A model generated the notes under the pieces. It did no database searches. It was given only the letters and a program-made list of their open reading frames with translations, and was not told the origin of the DNA. This document shows, one piece after another, positions 32,322 to 45,040 of a stretch of 64,000 nucleotides of DNA. The translations under genes and the position numbers were made by a program. This DNA is from Skeletonema tropicum. Its lineage: Eukaryota; Bacillariophyta; Thalassiosirophyceae; Thalassiosirales; Thalassiosiraceae. Each line of letters begins with the position of its first letter. The first letter of the stretch is position 1. The stretch is taken from the NCBI GenBank assembly GCA_037178625.1, contig CM074133.1, positions 2,852,001 to 2,916,000 of the forward strand. Reading direction: 5' to 3'.

Positions 32322-33745
32322 CGCTGTGCCAATAATGGATGCCATAGACGCCACCAACCGTCTAACCCCTGCATCAGGATCATCAACTGGACCAATATGA
32401 TCAATGTTGACCGTTGGTTTGGGCCGCGGTAGTGTGTGTGGGGTTGTGGTGTAGCCTCATCACACGGCACCGGCCATCATCTTTTTCAGCCGTCGCCAAG
32501 CAGTTGTGGTGATGGTTACGTCAACTATAAACGTCCGTCTCGTCTCCCCTTCATCACGCGATGATACTTCATATATATGGGGATGTTTCGGTGCCAGTAT
32601 TCCTTCGGTTTGGGCTTGTATTCATGCTTAATTCGATAATCGCCGCTCGGTATTATTTTCCGCCCAAAATAATAATCATCGATCATCGACAAATGAAATG
32701 ATTTAGATGGCCAGCACACGATAGTGAGGGCAGCCAAATTGAACAATAAAGCATTATGGATGCTCTGGGCTTGTGGAATGGACACAACTATCGCTGTTAT
32801 GATGAGTCAACAAGTCGTCTTCAGAAGGGCAACTCAAAAAAGCGCGTATTATTTCTGCAAACACGGAGAAGATTAGTGTTATTTCATGTTTAAATATTGG
32901 ATAGTGGCGAAAATAGTGCGAACTGAGGGGGATTGGGAAGTGCTGTGTGGGAAGTAGCCGTTCATCATGGACAGTGGAGTGAATGCTGAAGGATATCTAC
33001 TTGTGGGGGATAAATGTGAAAATTATTCACTACGCTGAAACAACGCCCATTTGATTATAAAATGTCATGATCGTCAATCGAATTATCCACAATAGTATTA
33101 ATTACAATAAGGCACTGTGAAATGTATACAATTCATTGTCCAGAGCACCTAATTGCATATAATGCAAAGATTTATCTTCATTCCAGCATGTTTCTACTCT
33201 AAAGTAGAGGTATTATCAACGCCATCGAGGGCAAAGTATCAGTTGAAATTATAGTAATAGCAAGCCCATGATACCTGCTGACGTTGATGATCATTGGTTC
33301 TGGATATAGAAGCATTCTGCGTAGTGCGTAGGCTCCAATTGCAGTGGACAACAACATGGTCTACCATGGTCAAGATCTGCTGGTGGTATCTATTCTACGA
33401 GTAAGTTAGCTAGTATTATGTACTTACTTACTCTTTCTAAGTGCGGGTTTTTCCCTCCCGCCATTTCTTCTCGCGATAAAAATACGCACAAAAAACCGTA
33501 GGGGTCGAGCGTAGGCTTATCCCGGAAATCTGAGGAGCTCCAACATAGTTCGTGTTACATTGTACGCGTGGGCAGACCCGTCCATCCCACGCAAGAGATG
33601 TTAACCGGTATTTGCAAAATCTCATTTCACGACTTTCTGGGTTCAAAGACCTCTACAACAGAGTCCAAGCCCAAAAATCCGCAATGAAAACGCCCAAATA
33701 GAAGTAGAGATAGCTATATACACACCATAAAATCGCTATTTTAGT

Positions 33746-33763
33746 GACCACTAATTAGTGGTC
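33746..33763. repeat. Perfect 18-bp palindrome GACCACTAATTAGTGGTC
   Basis: The same core CCACTAATTAG returns at 35141-35155, where it pairs with CTAATTAGTGGT at 35164-35176 as an interrupted hairpin. Confidence 0.9.
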
Positions 33764-35405
33764 GAGAATTATGTGTTGTTGTGTAATTGTTTATGCTTCC
33801 CCCAACAAACAGTGCACATGGGAACCTTCTTATGATATGTGGAGTAGGTTTTGACCTCTATGCGGCATGTGGCACGCCTATCCTTGATGTACTGTGTGCC
33901 AACCTTCTGCCGACATTTTGTAAAATCTGGCTTGAATTCAAGCACGGGCTTGACCGTCTAGCTCGCCTGTTGGGGCGAATAGGAGAGCAGGAAGCTTTCC
34001 TGCACTGCATATGATGTTGTTCTAACATTTACTTGGCTGATTGACGACGAAAATCACGTTGGGGTGGAGAATTCTCAACTCTAGTATGCGATATCTTGAC
34101 ACGAGAAGGGCGCAAATTAGCGCAAATTCTGCTGAAATGAGGTGTAGGCGCAGGTTTAGCGGAGATAACAGCCAATCAAAGGATATCGTCGTGTACATTA
34201 ATGTCGTTGTGGTCGCTGTGCAAGAGATCACCATCGGATTTGCATGACTTATTGGCCAAACATACATCATAGAGTGGTGATTTGGTGCTGATGGATGCCA
34301 ATTTTTTTTTGGAAAAAATGCGCTACACCACAACCTGGCATCACCTGCAGCCGCCCTGTCATTAATTTGGACCATTCCACCAACAATATTCCTATAATTA
34401 ATATCATATGATGCTGTCTTTGTTTTTATTCCATTTAAAGCGGTTGATTTGTCGAATAATTATTGAATATTGCCATTATATTTGTGTCGATAAATCGTCA
34501 TCATCGCATCCCCGTCGCTTCAATTCATGTGAGATGCTAACCAAAACGAACTCTCTTGGGTAGATGGGCCGCTTTCCATGTCCCCATCTGTAGATAGGTT
34601 GGCCGCTTTGGGTAGGGATCGTTGTTTTCGAGTAGAATACCGTCGTATGTCGACTGCAAATAACTTTGCATGGTGGTTGGGACATCATCCGGTTGCCGGT
34701 GAAGTTTGTGCATGATTGTTGTAGGATCCAGGCCATCTCGATGCTCTTCTTCGACCACCTGGTTAGCCACTCATATTGTGACTGTTGTGGTATGCTTTCT
34801 GATGGGTAAAAGCATCTACTAAATGCAGATACGACGGCTCGTATGCCGGGCCTCTTTCGCCATGGTGATGGTGTGATGAAATGTGAGTTCTACGGGTGGC
34901 AACATTTTTGATATCAATTCCTACGTACCCCCAAGTTTAAGTTGCAAAACTTCCGAAAAAAACTCGTCGGCTGTTCGCCAAATTTGTCAGTAGGCTAGTG
35001 TTTGAACGTTAATAGGTTGGGCCCTCTCCAGGGAACACGTGAGATAATAGGTGTACGCATTGTCAAGACATTGAAGAGGGTGCCACCTGAATTATAGAAC
35101 GTTTGAGCGATTCTAAGTGTGTCGTAGGAGTACGTAAACTGACCACTAATTAGTGTTTTTTCCGCTAATTAGTGGTGCCTGGAGGGAACCCATTTCACAT
35201 AGGAATACCATCAGGAATAGTCCACCCTATTCCATCGATCGAAAACCTAAAATTATTACAGACAACTTCATAATTTTTCAAAAAAAACAATAGAGAACTC
35301 AATAAGTTCAAGTATGCATAGAGGGTACTATTTCTTCATTGAAGGAATAATAATTCACCCGAGAGTCAACTTTGTGTGTCAAGATAATCTTGGTGTATGT
35401 ACCTG

Positions 35406-36206
35406 ATGTCGACAAGCTATCCAGAGGAGACTAATGGAGCCGGTCATACTGCAGAGCTTGTACGGCAACGCAATAAGAATGCCTCTATCAGCCCAGAGGA
35501 GAGGGCAGCTCAAAGGGCTAAGGCCGCCGCTAGAGTAAAGCTTTACCGTCAACGCAAGCATGCCTCGATGAGCGCAGAGGAGAGGGCAGCTCAGAAGGCA
35601 AAGAAGGCCGCTGCAGACAAGATCTATCGTCAACGCAAGAATGCCTCGATGAGCGCAGAGGAGAGGGCAGCTCAGAAGGCAAAAAAAAACGCTGCGGCAA
35701 GGCTTTACCGTCAACGAACGAATGCGATGAGCGCAGAGGAGAGCATTGGAAAGAGTTGTGATTACGAGATCGTTGTTGACAGAACACATCCAGTCCAACA
35801 GGCACGCAATCATGACCAAAAGAAAATAATGAGAGTCGATAGCAATCCAAATGCATTTCGCACTGCTGTCTGTGTACTATGCGATAGGCTAATAATTGGG
35901 TGTGAGGCTATCCACAAGATAACAGTTGATTCGCTTCGTTCTCAGAAAAATAGGATAAGCGTCAAATCCTATGAGGACTACCACCAAGTCACGCTGAAAG
36001 ATGAGCTTATTTCACAGTATGTGTCACAGGGAATGACTCTCTTCCGGTATTCCAATACCGTTACGACAGTCATTCTTCCTGTTCACACGTGTCAAGTAGC
36101 AACCACGGTAAGAACCGTGATTGATCCTCTCACACAAGATGGCGTCGCACGTTGGTGCTCCTTCATCACCTTTGGGAATAGCCCACTCTTCTTCTTTAGC
36201 TCTTAA
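35406..36206 (+). pseudogene. N-terminal piece of a Helitron-type replicase/helicase protein, with 81-bp coding repeat
   Basis: The ORF has three and a bit copies of a 27-residue basic-acidic repeat (MSAEERAAQKAKKAAADKIYRQR type), then AVCVLCDRLIIG and VKSYEDYHQVTLKDELISQYV. A charged RxR..EERA.. N-terminus followed by a CxxC knuckle and an L..EL...Y motif is what I know from the N-termini of eukaryotic Helitron proteins (DUF6570-like zone). The frame then stops; the HUH nuclease and PIF1-like helicase that should follow are absent. It is therefore a truncated copy. Repeat units begin near 35467, 35551 and 35632. Start taken at the ATG at about 35406. Confidence 0.4.
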
Positions 36207-39200
36207 AAGCTTAGTCACCATGATATCCGTGTTCCTAGCTAGTGGTCTCTTCTGGCTCTAGTTGCACAATCAATACCGGTCCTATTTGCTTGTGACATTA
36301 TTTATAAATATTTCCATCCAGTTTACTGGGTGCAAAGCAAAAGAATCCTTCATCGGTCGGGAAAGATCGACCTTTGAGAAGAAAAAATTAATATTATTCA
36401 GCGCATATCCACATTGGTGGGTTTGTGAACCGTGAGCTAGTACAACAAAATCGATTGGCTTCTAGAAGATCCATTTCGTCAACACATGGATGTGCGATGA
36501 ACGCTCGGCGTTTCGTGCTACCATGGAGATGTGACGGCGTGCGATAGAAGTGTGTTTCGACGTTGACAGAAGTGCATCGGAGGTGAGAAAAGAATTTCGA
36601 TTCTCCTCATGTAGAGGAAGTGCCCATGGCGAGAATGCACCGTGGCACAGCTCATCACAATAAGGAATTTCATTCCAATAAAAAGACTACGGTCATCTAA
36701 ATCCAAAGGACATCAGCTGTTGAGCGATGGACTACGATTAGAATTACGTGTGGGGGGAGAAGTGTTCTCTCATCCAACCCTCACATATCGAGAGTCATCT
36801 GCTGTTAGGCGAGATGATACCCTCACAACAACAGAGTTTGCGGATATAGTTAGCAGACTTAGAAGTATTTATTCCTTATAAGACGCTGGTCGCAATTGGA
36901 AAAAATACGCACTCTCTTGTCTACCTCTGAGAAGGTGTGGAGAGTTTTGATCTTTACAGCATGATAGTGCATGTAGCTGGAGCTATTGAGAGCATGTTTG
37001 TCGACGCATTCTGTACAGATTGTGATTGTCGCAGCCGCTTAGCCTTGATGGATTGTTGGTTATTACACAGTGTTGCCGAGGTAGTCTACGCCTTGCTCAA
37101 GCGATTACCTCAGGATGACGAGACGATTATACCCCACTGGGCGAAGTCGAACGTGCAATTGAACCACCTACCCTAATTAATAAAAATCATATTGCTGTGA
37201 AAGCAAATCGTGTTTATTTGTCCCTTTATTTGTCCCTGTTGATTCAACATGTGCAGCGACGTCCTGGTTAAAGAAAGATCAAGTCTATTCAGTTGCGCAC
37301 AGCGTGCTGTTCAAAGAAAGGTCATGTCTATTCAGTTACGCACAGCGTACTGTTCAAGTCATTTCTATCCAGCGACGAACTATTTAGCGTAAATTCATCC
37401 TTATTCACTGGTGCATCTAGGATGACCAGCCTCTTGCTTGCATTGTGGGAGGAGGAGGAATGAGAGAAACAATTCAAGAGCAATCTGAACTGGAATTACC
37501 AAACCAAAATGGTCTGTGCCGCTGTGGCAGCCATGGATTGTCCATGTTCTCTAAATGTGGTTGGCCAACGTGGCAATCATGCCTAACATATTTCAGAAGA
37601 CAAGGTCATGGGGGAGTAACGATTGTCTACTCTGCTTCTCCTAGATATCGGATTATATCCTTTGGTGTGCCGTTTCTTCCACCAAAGAGATCTTCCAAAA
37701 TACTAATGAGCAATTCAGATGTTAGTCTGAAGGGAAGGGGACTTCCTTGGTACTTTGTGTCCATGGCAAGTGTCCCGAGTCCCGAATCTCGTACCTTGAT
37801 TCTCTGTCTTGTTTACACGCGACAGTCGAAAGGAATCTCTTGCGCAAGCTCAAATTCAAACATTATCCGGAGTGGTGGGTCTCGTCGGAGAGACTACTCT
37901 ATCAATACTAATACGGTGGTCATGCCTATCTCGCGTCGGCGAATATGATTGTGGTTGGAACCATGCTGCTGCAGATTACCTACGGTGTTCAAAAGGAACC
38001 TGCACACACCTCGATGCATCCGACTTAACTATCCTTGCTGGATGTACTTCTCACGTGAAGGAGAGGACGTTCAAGGATTGCTCGAGCAAGTGGAAAAGCA
38101 CATGCGGAAATCAAGGCAGGGTCGCAAACAGGCGCATACCAGCACAACGAGATGATAACTACAAGACATCGTCCTTCTAAACCGCTGTTGTTGAAGACAA
38201 CTAGTGGAGGACTTGCGAGAAAGCTGGTTGCTTGCTCAATGCTCGTCCTACAGTCCGAGAGTGGCTGAGATCCGTAGCCGACTGCTCACCGTGTTTCGGG
38301 AGGTTCACCTTCTTCCAATGCACTTGAGACATTCATCGGCTGATGGTAAATTTCGTTCATAGTTCGGTGACCTGATTATTGGATACTCAGATGGGACAGA
38401 GCTCGCCAAGCCTGCGTCATGGAGGGTTCAGTACAGAGCAGGCCATCGAGGGAGCTACACTTGCACCCGGACATCTTCTACTGAAATGTTGTAATACATG
38501 ATGAGAAAGTGTTTAACTCTATCGGAACGACCTGTTGTTTGGTGTACACAACGCAGGTAATAATGATCAAATAAGAGAGAAGCGTGCTCAAGGCAGTTCT
38601 CGAGGCTTTCAAGTAAATGCTGCAAAAGACACTTACCATGCCCAGGAAGTGACTAACACTTGGATACACCACCTGGAAATTGTTCTTTCGACGATGGTGG
38701 TTGCCATCTTAGTTCTTGTGTGTTGTACCAAGACTACCAATAGATCTGCTCCGCTGCTTTTAGTGGCAAATGTGGGGCCTCCTCGAAATTCGGTCAATAT
38801 GGTACGGGGAGGAGGGATGCTGACCAAACAAGGAAGCGTTCCCATGATCAATCGCCAGCGACTAGATGCATGTCTAAGGCGTTTCCAAATTCAGAGTTGA
38901 TCGGCATTTTGGCTGAGCTTACTTCATTCAAGCGCAAGGCTTGGGGGAGTATCGATTCTTGAAGACACTCATCGACTGGCATCTGTCGTGGTGCACAACA
39001 GGAGATGAAGTGATGAAGCTTGAACTTCGAAAAGAAGTTCAAGGGCGCGTGTCGGAGTGCGGGTGAGTAATGTGCTATCACCTCCTCTCGGCATTTGTGC
39101 CTGGAGTTCTTCCGGTCTAAAGACAGGGCGAGGGCCGCCATACCCTCCGGGAGACAATCTCTACTCATATTTATCAAATCAACCTCAAACTAATTGCAAG

Positions 39201-40290
39201 GGGAAGATATTACGACTGCGCACTAGCCGGTATCTGATGACGCGTCATCACTTTTGAAGAGATCTTTTTGACAGCTGCTTGTCTCCATCACCATGGCGAT
39301 CTACCGTCTAGTAGCAATCACTCTTTTTCTTCTTTAATTTAATTCTTTACTACGTTATTTATCGGCCTTTGGCTTATATGTATTGTACACTTCGTTAGTC
39401 GAGTTTGGGTTGTAAACATATCTGTCTACTGGAGACAGACGCCCACATTTGGTAGTTGAGTGAGTAACCGTATCTGTGGTATAACCGTGCTTGTTTATTA
39501 TTGCATATGACTACATCTCACTTTTCTATCTTGTGATAGAAGATTAGAAATAAACAATAAACAACGTGTAGTTAGACGACGCCGTAATGGCTGACCCTTC
39601 TCTCAGTAATACTTCGGGAATCGAGTAGGAATAGATGTGCCTTATTGCGCCAGTTTCCAGCTAGTTCAAGCTTTAAGAGTCTTCTCCCCAGCAACGCTAC
39701 CTCTCCCATTTCCTCCGCCAGATCGGGTGAAACCTCTCGCTTTGGCCACGTTCACTTCTTCGGGTTTGTATGACATTCGGGTTGATGCATTGTTTGTATG
39801 GCATTGGACAGATTACCGCTTACGCTAGATTTCCCATCCACCATCGACCGCCTTGTGCTAGTCCTCATCCACCACCACCATGTGCATATCACACAAGCAC
39901 ACTCCACATCATGGCTAGCACGACCGAATTCCATTTCGGTACCGAAGCCGGGAACAAATAGTGTAGTTCACAATTCGTACCCGTTCTACTCACACCAATT
40001 TCGCCACTAGTTAAAAAAAAATTTCCTACCATCCCCCTTTTCGGGGGTCACATAGATAATCTTACTAGATATTACGTGTTTAGGTTTTATCCCCCCTAAG
40101 TGCCCCCTTTTTCTCACAGCTAACCGATCCGATTCCACCATGAACATGCCACCCGCTAGCTCAATACGACGTCCCATACAACATCCAATCCATGACATCG
40201 ATCGAAATTGATACCCAAAACAGGTGCCGGATGCCATGCTCTATTAATGCCTAAATTTTCAGCGCTTCGTATAATCTCGATGTCAACCAA
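36207..40290. other. Gene-poor stretch with tandem duplication
   Basis: No gene supported. ORFs of 60-167 residues between 36.6 and 39.2 kb have no recognisable motif and overlap in several frames. A 43-44-bp unit (AAAGAAAG.TCA.GTCTATTCAGTT.CGCACAGCGT.CTGTTC) is repeated twice in tandem at about 37270-37357. The region 39.4-39.6 kb has an LTR-like base texture, but I found no second copy. Confidence 0.5.
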
Positions 40291-41738
40291 TTATTCGTTA
40301 TTTTGTTTGTACTTTCCTCGTGGCCTCTTCGTATCTCTAGTTTTTGCCATGATATCTTCATTGTTCTGACTCGCTCTCTTCTTCCCAACGGCTTCTGCAT
40401 GTTTATCTGCGTCTTTGACAAACCTGCATCTCTCCTCCACTCTCTTCCTTTCCGTTTGATGGAACTGTTCTACCCATTCCTCAATCATCAGAAACAAGTC
40501 AGGGTGTGTCTCAAGAGTTTCAAGTCCATGATCTGCTGCATAATGAAGCTTTGGTGTATCATCATTGTCGTCAACTTGTGCCCTTAGTGCGCGGTGCTTT
40601 TCAACTGCATCGTCCATGTCATTTTTGAAGTTTACCTTGTCTGCAGCTGATGGTTTCTCCGTGTAGAACACTTTGAACACTTTACCCCAACTGCGTAAGA
40701 GAGAGATCATTTCGTCACAGGTCTTGTCAATTTGGTCATCAATATTAGCAACGCTGTCGTCTTTGAACTCACGGAGCATTGCCTTTGCCTCGGTGAAAAT
40801 ATCTTCAGCTTTCTTCATGATATCCTTCAATGGGCGGCCTTGAAATTTCCTCTTGTGGTAATCCTCTCGCTTCACACCATGATTTCTATATATCCTTTCC
40901 ATGAGCAAATACCAAGTATCGTCAGCGCCTTCTGGCGGCCTCCTCCTCGTTTCATGCGCCGCCTCAATTTTCTTCTTCAAATCTTTCCTCTCATCTACTA
41001 GAGCATCTCTTGATTTTCCCAGTGCAATGAAGGTGGCATCAAGTGCAGCAAGTTCTTCGACTTCGTTGGGCTGCAAACCAACAGAAGATGCTCTGGTTCT
41101 CCGTAACGCCATTAATTGCGTTCGTCTCTTCCCATCAATACTCTTTACCCAAGCATTAACTTCCTTCCGTTTGTCGGGGATTAGGCGATTCAGTTCATCC
41201 ACTCTATCCTTCCACTCCTTTTCCTCAGCAGATAACTTGGTCAGGCGCCACTCAACAAGGAAGCCAAAATAATCTATGGCATCATTACCAAGACCAATAC
41301 AAAGATGAAGGACAGGAAGAATGTAATTTTTAATTGGAATCCATGGGAAGTAGGGCCGCCTTTTCACTCCCATTCTCTTTGCACCCTTGTTGTTACTATC
41401 GGCCATTGCAATAATGCTTTCCATTTATCAGCGCCTGCACAGATGACTTTATCAGCTGCATTTACTTTCACCAACTTACATTGTTCTAATACCCATATCC
41501 AGAGGTCATCGTCTATTCCAGCGAATTTTTGTAATGATAATTTGTTCAATTGTAAAATATTTCCCAACTTGTCGGCGTCCATGATTTGACGTACTTCCGG
41601 TGGAGGGTTGTCCTCATCACGATCCCAGATGCGGTACCAATGGGAAATCATTGAGTACTTGCATATATACAATAGCATACCCGCTAATAATAATTCGGGT
41701 TTTTCTCGTGGACAATCTTTGACGTTGATTGTCTCCAT
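40291..41738 (-). pseudogene. Second member of the unrecognised transposon-type protein family, frame disrupted
   Basis: Two minus-strand ORFs overlap: 41364-41738 (124 aa, containing WIWVLEQCKLVKVNAADK) and 40291-41424 (377 aa). The latter carries NYILPVLHLCIGLGNDAIDYF, then a coiled-coil stretch, YRNHGVKREDYHKRKFQGRPL, DDTPKLHYAADHG, and MIEEWVEQFHQTERKRVEERC. These correspond in order to MHVVLGLTKWL, YGVDQTTYFQGSIVGN, SMKAHLLFGLH and GGIDEQNIETCHAIWN of the protein at 22639-24948. The C-terminus is basic (KRASQNN...TKRPRGKYK). The upstream ORF runs into the main one in another frame within the shared GADKWKALLQWP region, suggesting a single frameshift. Likely a decaying transposon gene; family unknown. 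Confidence 0.45.
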
Positions 41739-42315
41739 TGCGCTCGTTGTGTTGAAAAAAGATGGCGAGGTGTGCAGGGTAGTTGTGTTTATGACCGTAC
41801 TGTGCTGTCTTGACTGTTCAATGCGTCGTTGCGAAAATTTAACAGTAAGTTGAATATATGGTATAGATTGGATTCGTAAGTTTTCGCAACGGTCTACCGA
41901 ATGATGCCGTTGTTATTGGTGGTTATGATGGTAACTTCCTCGATGCTATTGCAGCGCAAATTAAAAAAAAGTCGTGGTGCTGCTTGTTATTTTTGTACGT
42001 AAGACGGTATGTTATGTGACTGTACATTAGTTTACAAGTAAAAAAATTTAACACGGGATGCGCGATGTGAAATCGGTGTGATACTCTAGAGACCTAGTTT
42101 TGCATTCACCAAGTAGTACACTTGCATACATATCTCTCTAGTATCGCTTCTCTCTTTTCCCACAGACGTGAATGAGCTCTGCAGTTAGTGAGGATCAAGG
42201 CGCTATTGTATGTAGGTTTTCCGTAGGAAAACTCTTGCTTTCGCCGACTCAACAGTCTGTCGTAGTCCGTACGGATCAGGGATCAGGGCTCATAAAAGAA
42301 TAAGAGAGGTTCCAC
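41739..42315. other. Intergenic sequence, nothing recognised
   Basis: No coding signal or repeat beyond short AT-rich tracts. Confidence 0.5.
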
Positions 42316-42905
42316 TGGTACAAAATTCACGTAGAAACTGCTCACCGTAGGAATTCAACCAAATTTGTAGGAATTCAAAACCTTGACGAAACGTGACGCG
42401 CCCTCTTCCCGCCAATTTTTTTATTAGTAAAATGCTCTAGCTTTGGGTCCGAGCGGCCAAAATTAAGTTTCAGGGAAGTGGTTTACATGCTATTCCCGAG
42501 ATACTATCCTTTAGGTGACTATTATGTGAGTGTATACTGCGCTGGGTAGGTGATGAAAGCGTATATTTTCGTCGAGCTATGCATTTGAAGGTACCCTCTA
42601 GCTTCATGCTAGTCATGATGGCTGATGGCCGGCCAAATTTGTCTAGCAAAAAGCTAGTGTACTCTCACATGCATTTCTCAGCAGAGAGTTGGAATTATCG
42701 GCCAACCAACATATGTACAGAACCCCCATTACGGTCGACAAAAGGATGGTAGTACCTTTAAAGCCGGTACATCAACTCTTTCAATCTCGATTTTGGCCGC
42801 TCGGACCCAAAGCTAGAGCATTTCACTAATAAACAATTGGCGGGAAGGGGGCGCGTCACGTTTCGTCGATTTTTTTTCACGTGGATTTTATACCAGAGTT
42901 CTACG
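42316..42905. mobile_element. Foldback / long-inverted-repeat element (about 590 bp)
   Basis: The left arm at about 42385-42467 (GACGAAACGTGACGCGCCC...TCCCGCCAATT...AATGCTCTAGCTTTGGGTCC...GAGCGGCCAAAAT) is the near-exact reverse complement of about 42793-42875. The inversion resumes further out (TGGTACAAAATTCACGT at about 42319 against ACGTGGATTTTATACCA at about 42880), with a ~50-bp insertion in the left arm. No ORF. Long inverted ends without coding sequence fit a non-autonomous Mutator-like or foldback element. Confidence 0.7.
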
Positions 42906-44281
42906 TACGGGGTGGGTGAGCGTCTGGAACCCCGCTTATGGGCTGCGTGACGATTTGATTAGGTTATCCCCAATAGATTTGAAAAATAGCAACAAAGCAG
43001 TTTAGGTCATCCCCCAGGAGACTTGATCTGGATCTGGCTGGAACAATTTCATCCATCAGTCCATCATCCATCATCCATCACTAGCCTCGCTGACGCTCGT
43101 CTAGCCGCTGCGCGGGTTTTCTAAATAAGAGAGGAGGCACCGGCTATCTACTACGATATTGATTGTGTCTACCTATATACATAGCAGTATTCAAATAGTA
43201 CGTTATGTAACACTTTAATAATTATGTAATAAAGGTTGTACATTGCCTTCTACGAATGCTGTGTAGTGATTACTGAGAAACGGTTGGGAGAATATTGATT
43301 TATGTGAGAGGGATTAGCAAGAGCAGATGAGATCGGCACCAAACATGAACGAGAATAACTCACCACAGTAGCAGCATAGGCGCCAGGATCTATGAAGAGG
43401 TTTATTAATCGAAAATTCTAAACACGGGGGGGCAAGGGGGGGTGTCCCCCCTGAACAATCAAATCTAAGCCAATCAAAGAAAGAGTCGATCGAAAATGCC
43501 CGTGAAGGCCAAAGGACACGCCAAAGGGCCCGGACAGAACGACAGAACGACCGACCGACCGACAGAACGAACGACTTAGCTCCTCTCATTATTTAGATCC
43601 ATCAACAACTCCGAACCAAAAGTGCCTCACCATGGTGGTCTACTAGTAAAAATGAGGTCAATGGATAGTGCCATGAGACCGTGGGAAATGTTATAGGCGC
43701 CCCCTAGCATAGTATTGGAACACCGACCGGCCGTTTCCCACGCCCTCAGTGCTTTACTTTCGTCGAAATTGACAATGAGCACAGCCATCACCGGCGAGAG
43801 TCGAGATTGAGATTTTTATCTTGTCGATAGCACCATTGCTTCTGACAACAGCCAACGACTCCACGGGCAAGGCATCAGCAATGATAGTGCATAACTATGA
43901 TCACCAGCGGCCATCTTGTATCCATCGGGAATTTCTTTTTCACGAAAATGAGTGAACAAGCCAACATCATCTGAGATGATATCATGACATTCATATCTTA
44001 TTTCTTGTTGATACATAACCATTGCATTAGACAAACGCCCAATAATCCTCAGGCAAAACATCAACAATGTCTAGTACGACTTCGCAACTAATGCACATAT
44101 CTATCACCGTCGAGATTATGCAGTAATCTGTACTCCCCTGAAGTATATTTTTGACATCATAATTATGCAACACATCATGTTAGATGGAAGAGTGAGTTCA
44201 AGACTGCTGCCGACACAACACCGTTGTCCACACAATTTTCACTAATTTATTATTTATTCACTTGATTTCGCCTTCTTTATC
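42906..44281. other. Gene-poor stretch with simple repeats
   Basis: CATC-rich tract (about 43050-43080) and CGAC/GAAC-rich tract (about 43535-43575). ORFs at 43314-43589 and 43816-44067 (minus) are unrecognised. No gene supported. Confidence 0.5.
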
Positions 44282-44742
44282 TCATTGGTACATAGACTCG
44301 TCGGTGTGTTGCGTTGCCGCTCGCTGAAGCGGCAAGCTCTTACTGCTGCTGACGCCTGCTTTCAAACTTAAACGCAGAGACATTTCATGCTTTTGACAAT
44401 GCGCTTCCTTCCACTTGCGGAAAACGACAGAAAAGCGAGAGTTGATCATCTTTGGAAGAATAATTTGATACCTTCCTCTATAGTATCTTGCTGGAACGCC
44501 ATTGAGGGTGATTGACATAATGATACAAATTTGGAGTGGATAGATGTGTCGTCAAGCACAAGACGCTTGCCATCCCTGAAACAAGAACGGACGTAAATTG
44601 AATCCTCTTTGAATTGTTCGTAGCCGCTCCATCCTGATCGAAGAAAAAGGCTCATTGCAACTCCAAGCAGTTTCGAAGAATACTCTTCCTCTGTCATCCA
44701 GATACCCTGTGGGCATATCGATGACGTGGGATCGACCGCCAT
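44282..44742 (-). other. Unrecognised ORF pair abutting the Penelope array
   Basis: Two overlapping minus ORFs (44446-44742 and 44282-44518). The first 94 bp (44665-44759) are identical to 48536-48630, inside the N-terminal Penelope ORF, but are read here in a different frame (DPTSSICPQGIWMTEEEYSSK). Downstream sequence (RSGWSGYEQFKEDSIYVRSCF; VPARYYRGRYQIILPKM) has protein-like texture but no family. It may be unrelated host sequence joined to an element fragment. Confidence 0.3.
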
Positions 44743-44829
44743 CGTTGTTTATGTCGATGGGGAGCGAGCGAAGCGAGCGACCTTACTTCTCTCTATAATC
44801 AATATATGAACCAATATCAGATAAAGTGG

Positions 44830-44901
44830 TATTACTATATTACCGAAGCGTGGATGACTACGCTTTCGAATTAACTTCTTCAGCGGATAGCAATAGTAAT
44901 A
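44830..44901 (-). ncRNA. Hammerhead-ribozyme-like motif, copy 1
   Basis: On the minus strand: outer stem UAUUACUAU pairs with AUAGUAAUA (9 bp), internal loops, inner stem CCG/CGG, core CUGAAGA, a short stem II segment, GAAA, stem III GCGU/ACGC, then UU before CGG (predicted cleavage point). This is the type-I hammerhead layout known from Penelope-like elements. The weak point is stem II: the first pair after CUGANGA would be A-C, while GAA/UUC pairs well only if the core is two bases short. So folding is convincing but activity is uncertain. Confidence 0.6.
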
Positions 44902-45040
44902 GTGAGGATAGGCGGCTTTGTCGATGCAAAGTTGCGAGTCATTTAGCTCTCCCTCGTTGACACGAGTTTTCTCCTTAAATGGATACGTGTCTCTGTGGGG
45001 TCATTCCTCGTTATCTAAAATAGGTAAGTTTGTACAATTG

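Larger units (their letters stand above)
31949..35396. other. Gene-poor stretch with palindromes
   Basis: No confident gene. A minus ORF at 32525-32785 (86 aa, hydrophobic N-terminal stretch ALLFNLAALTIVCW and a basic tail) has a protein-like composition but no recognised family; a short membrane protein is possible. Palindromes: 26-bp at 32296-32321 (arm CTAAGTGAGGTTT), 18-bp at 33746-33763, and a related imperfect hairpin at 35141-35176. Confidence 0.45.

Noticed and set aside
37445..38900. ORFs of 120-167 aa
   Set aside because: No recognised motif, several overlapping frames, unremarkable composition; not supported as genes.
39380..39640. Possible LTR of a Copia/Gypsy element
   Set aside because: Texture is LTR-like, but no second copy, primer-binding site, polypurine tract or pol ORF was found in the window.
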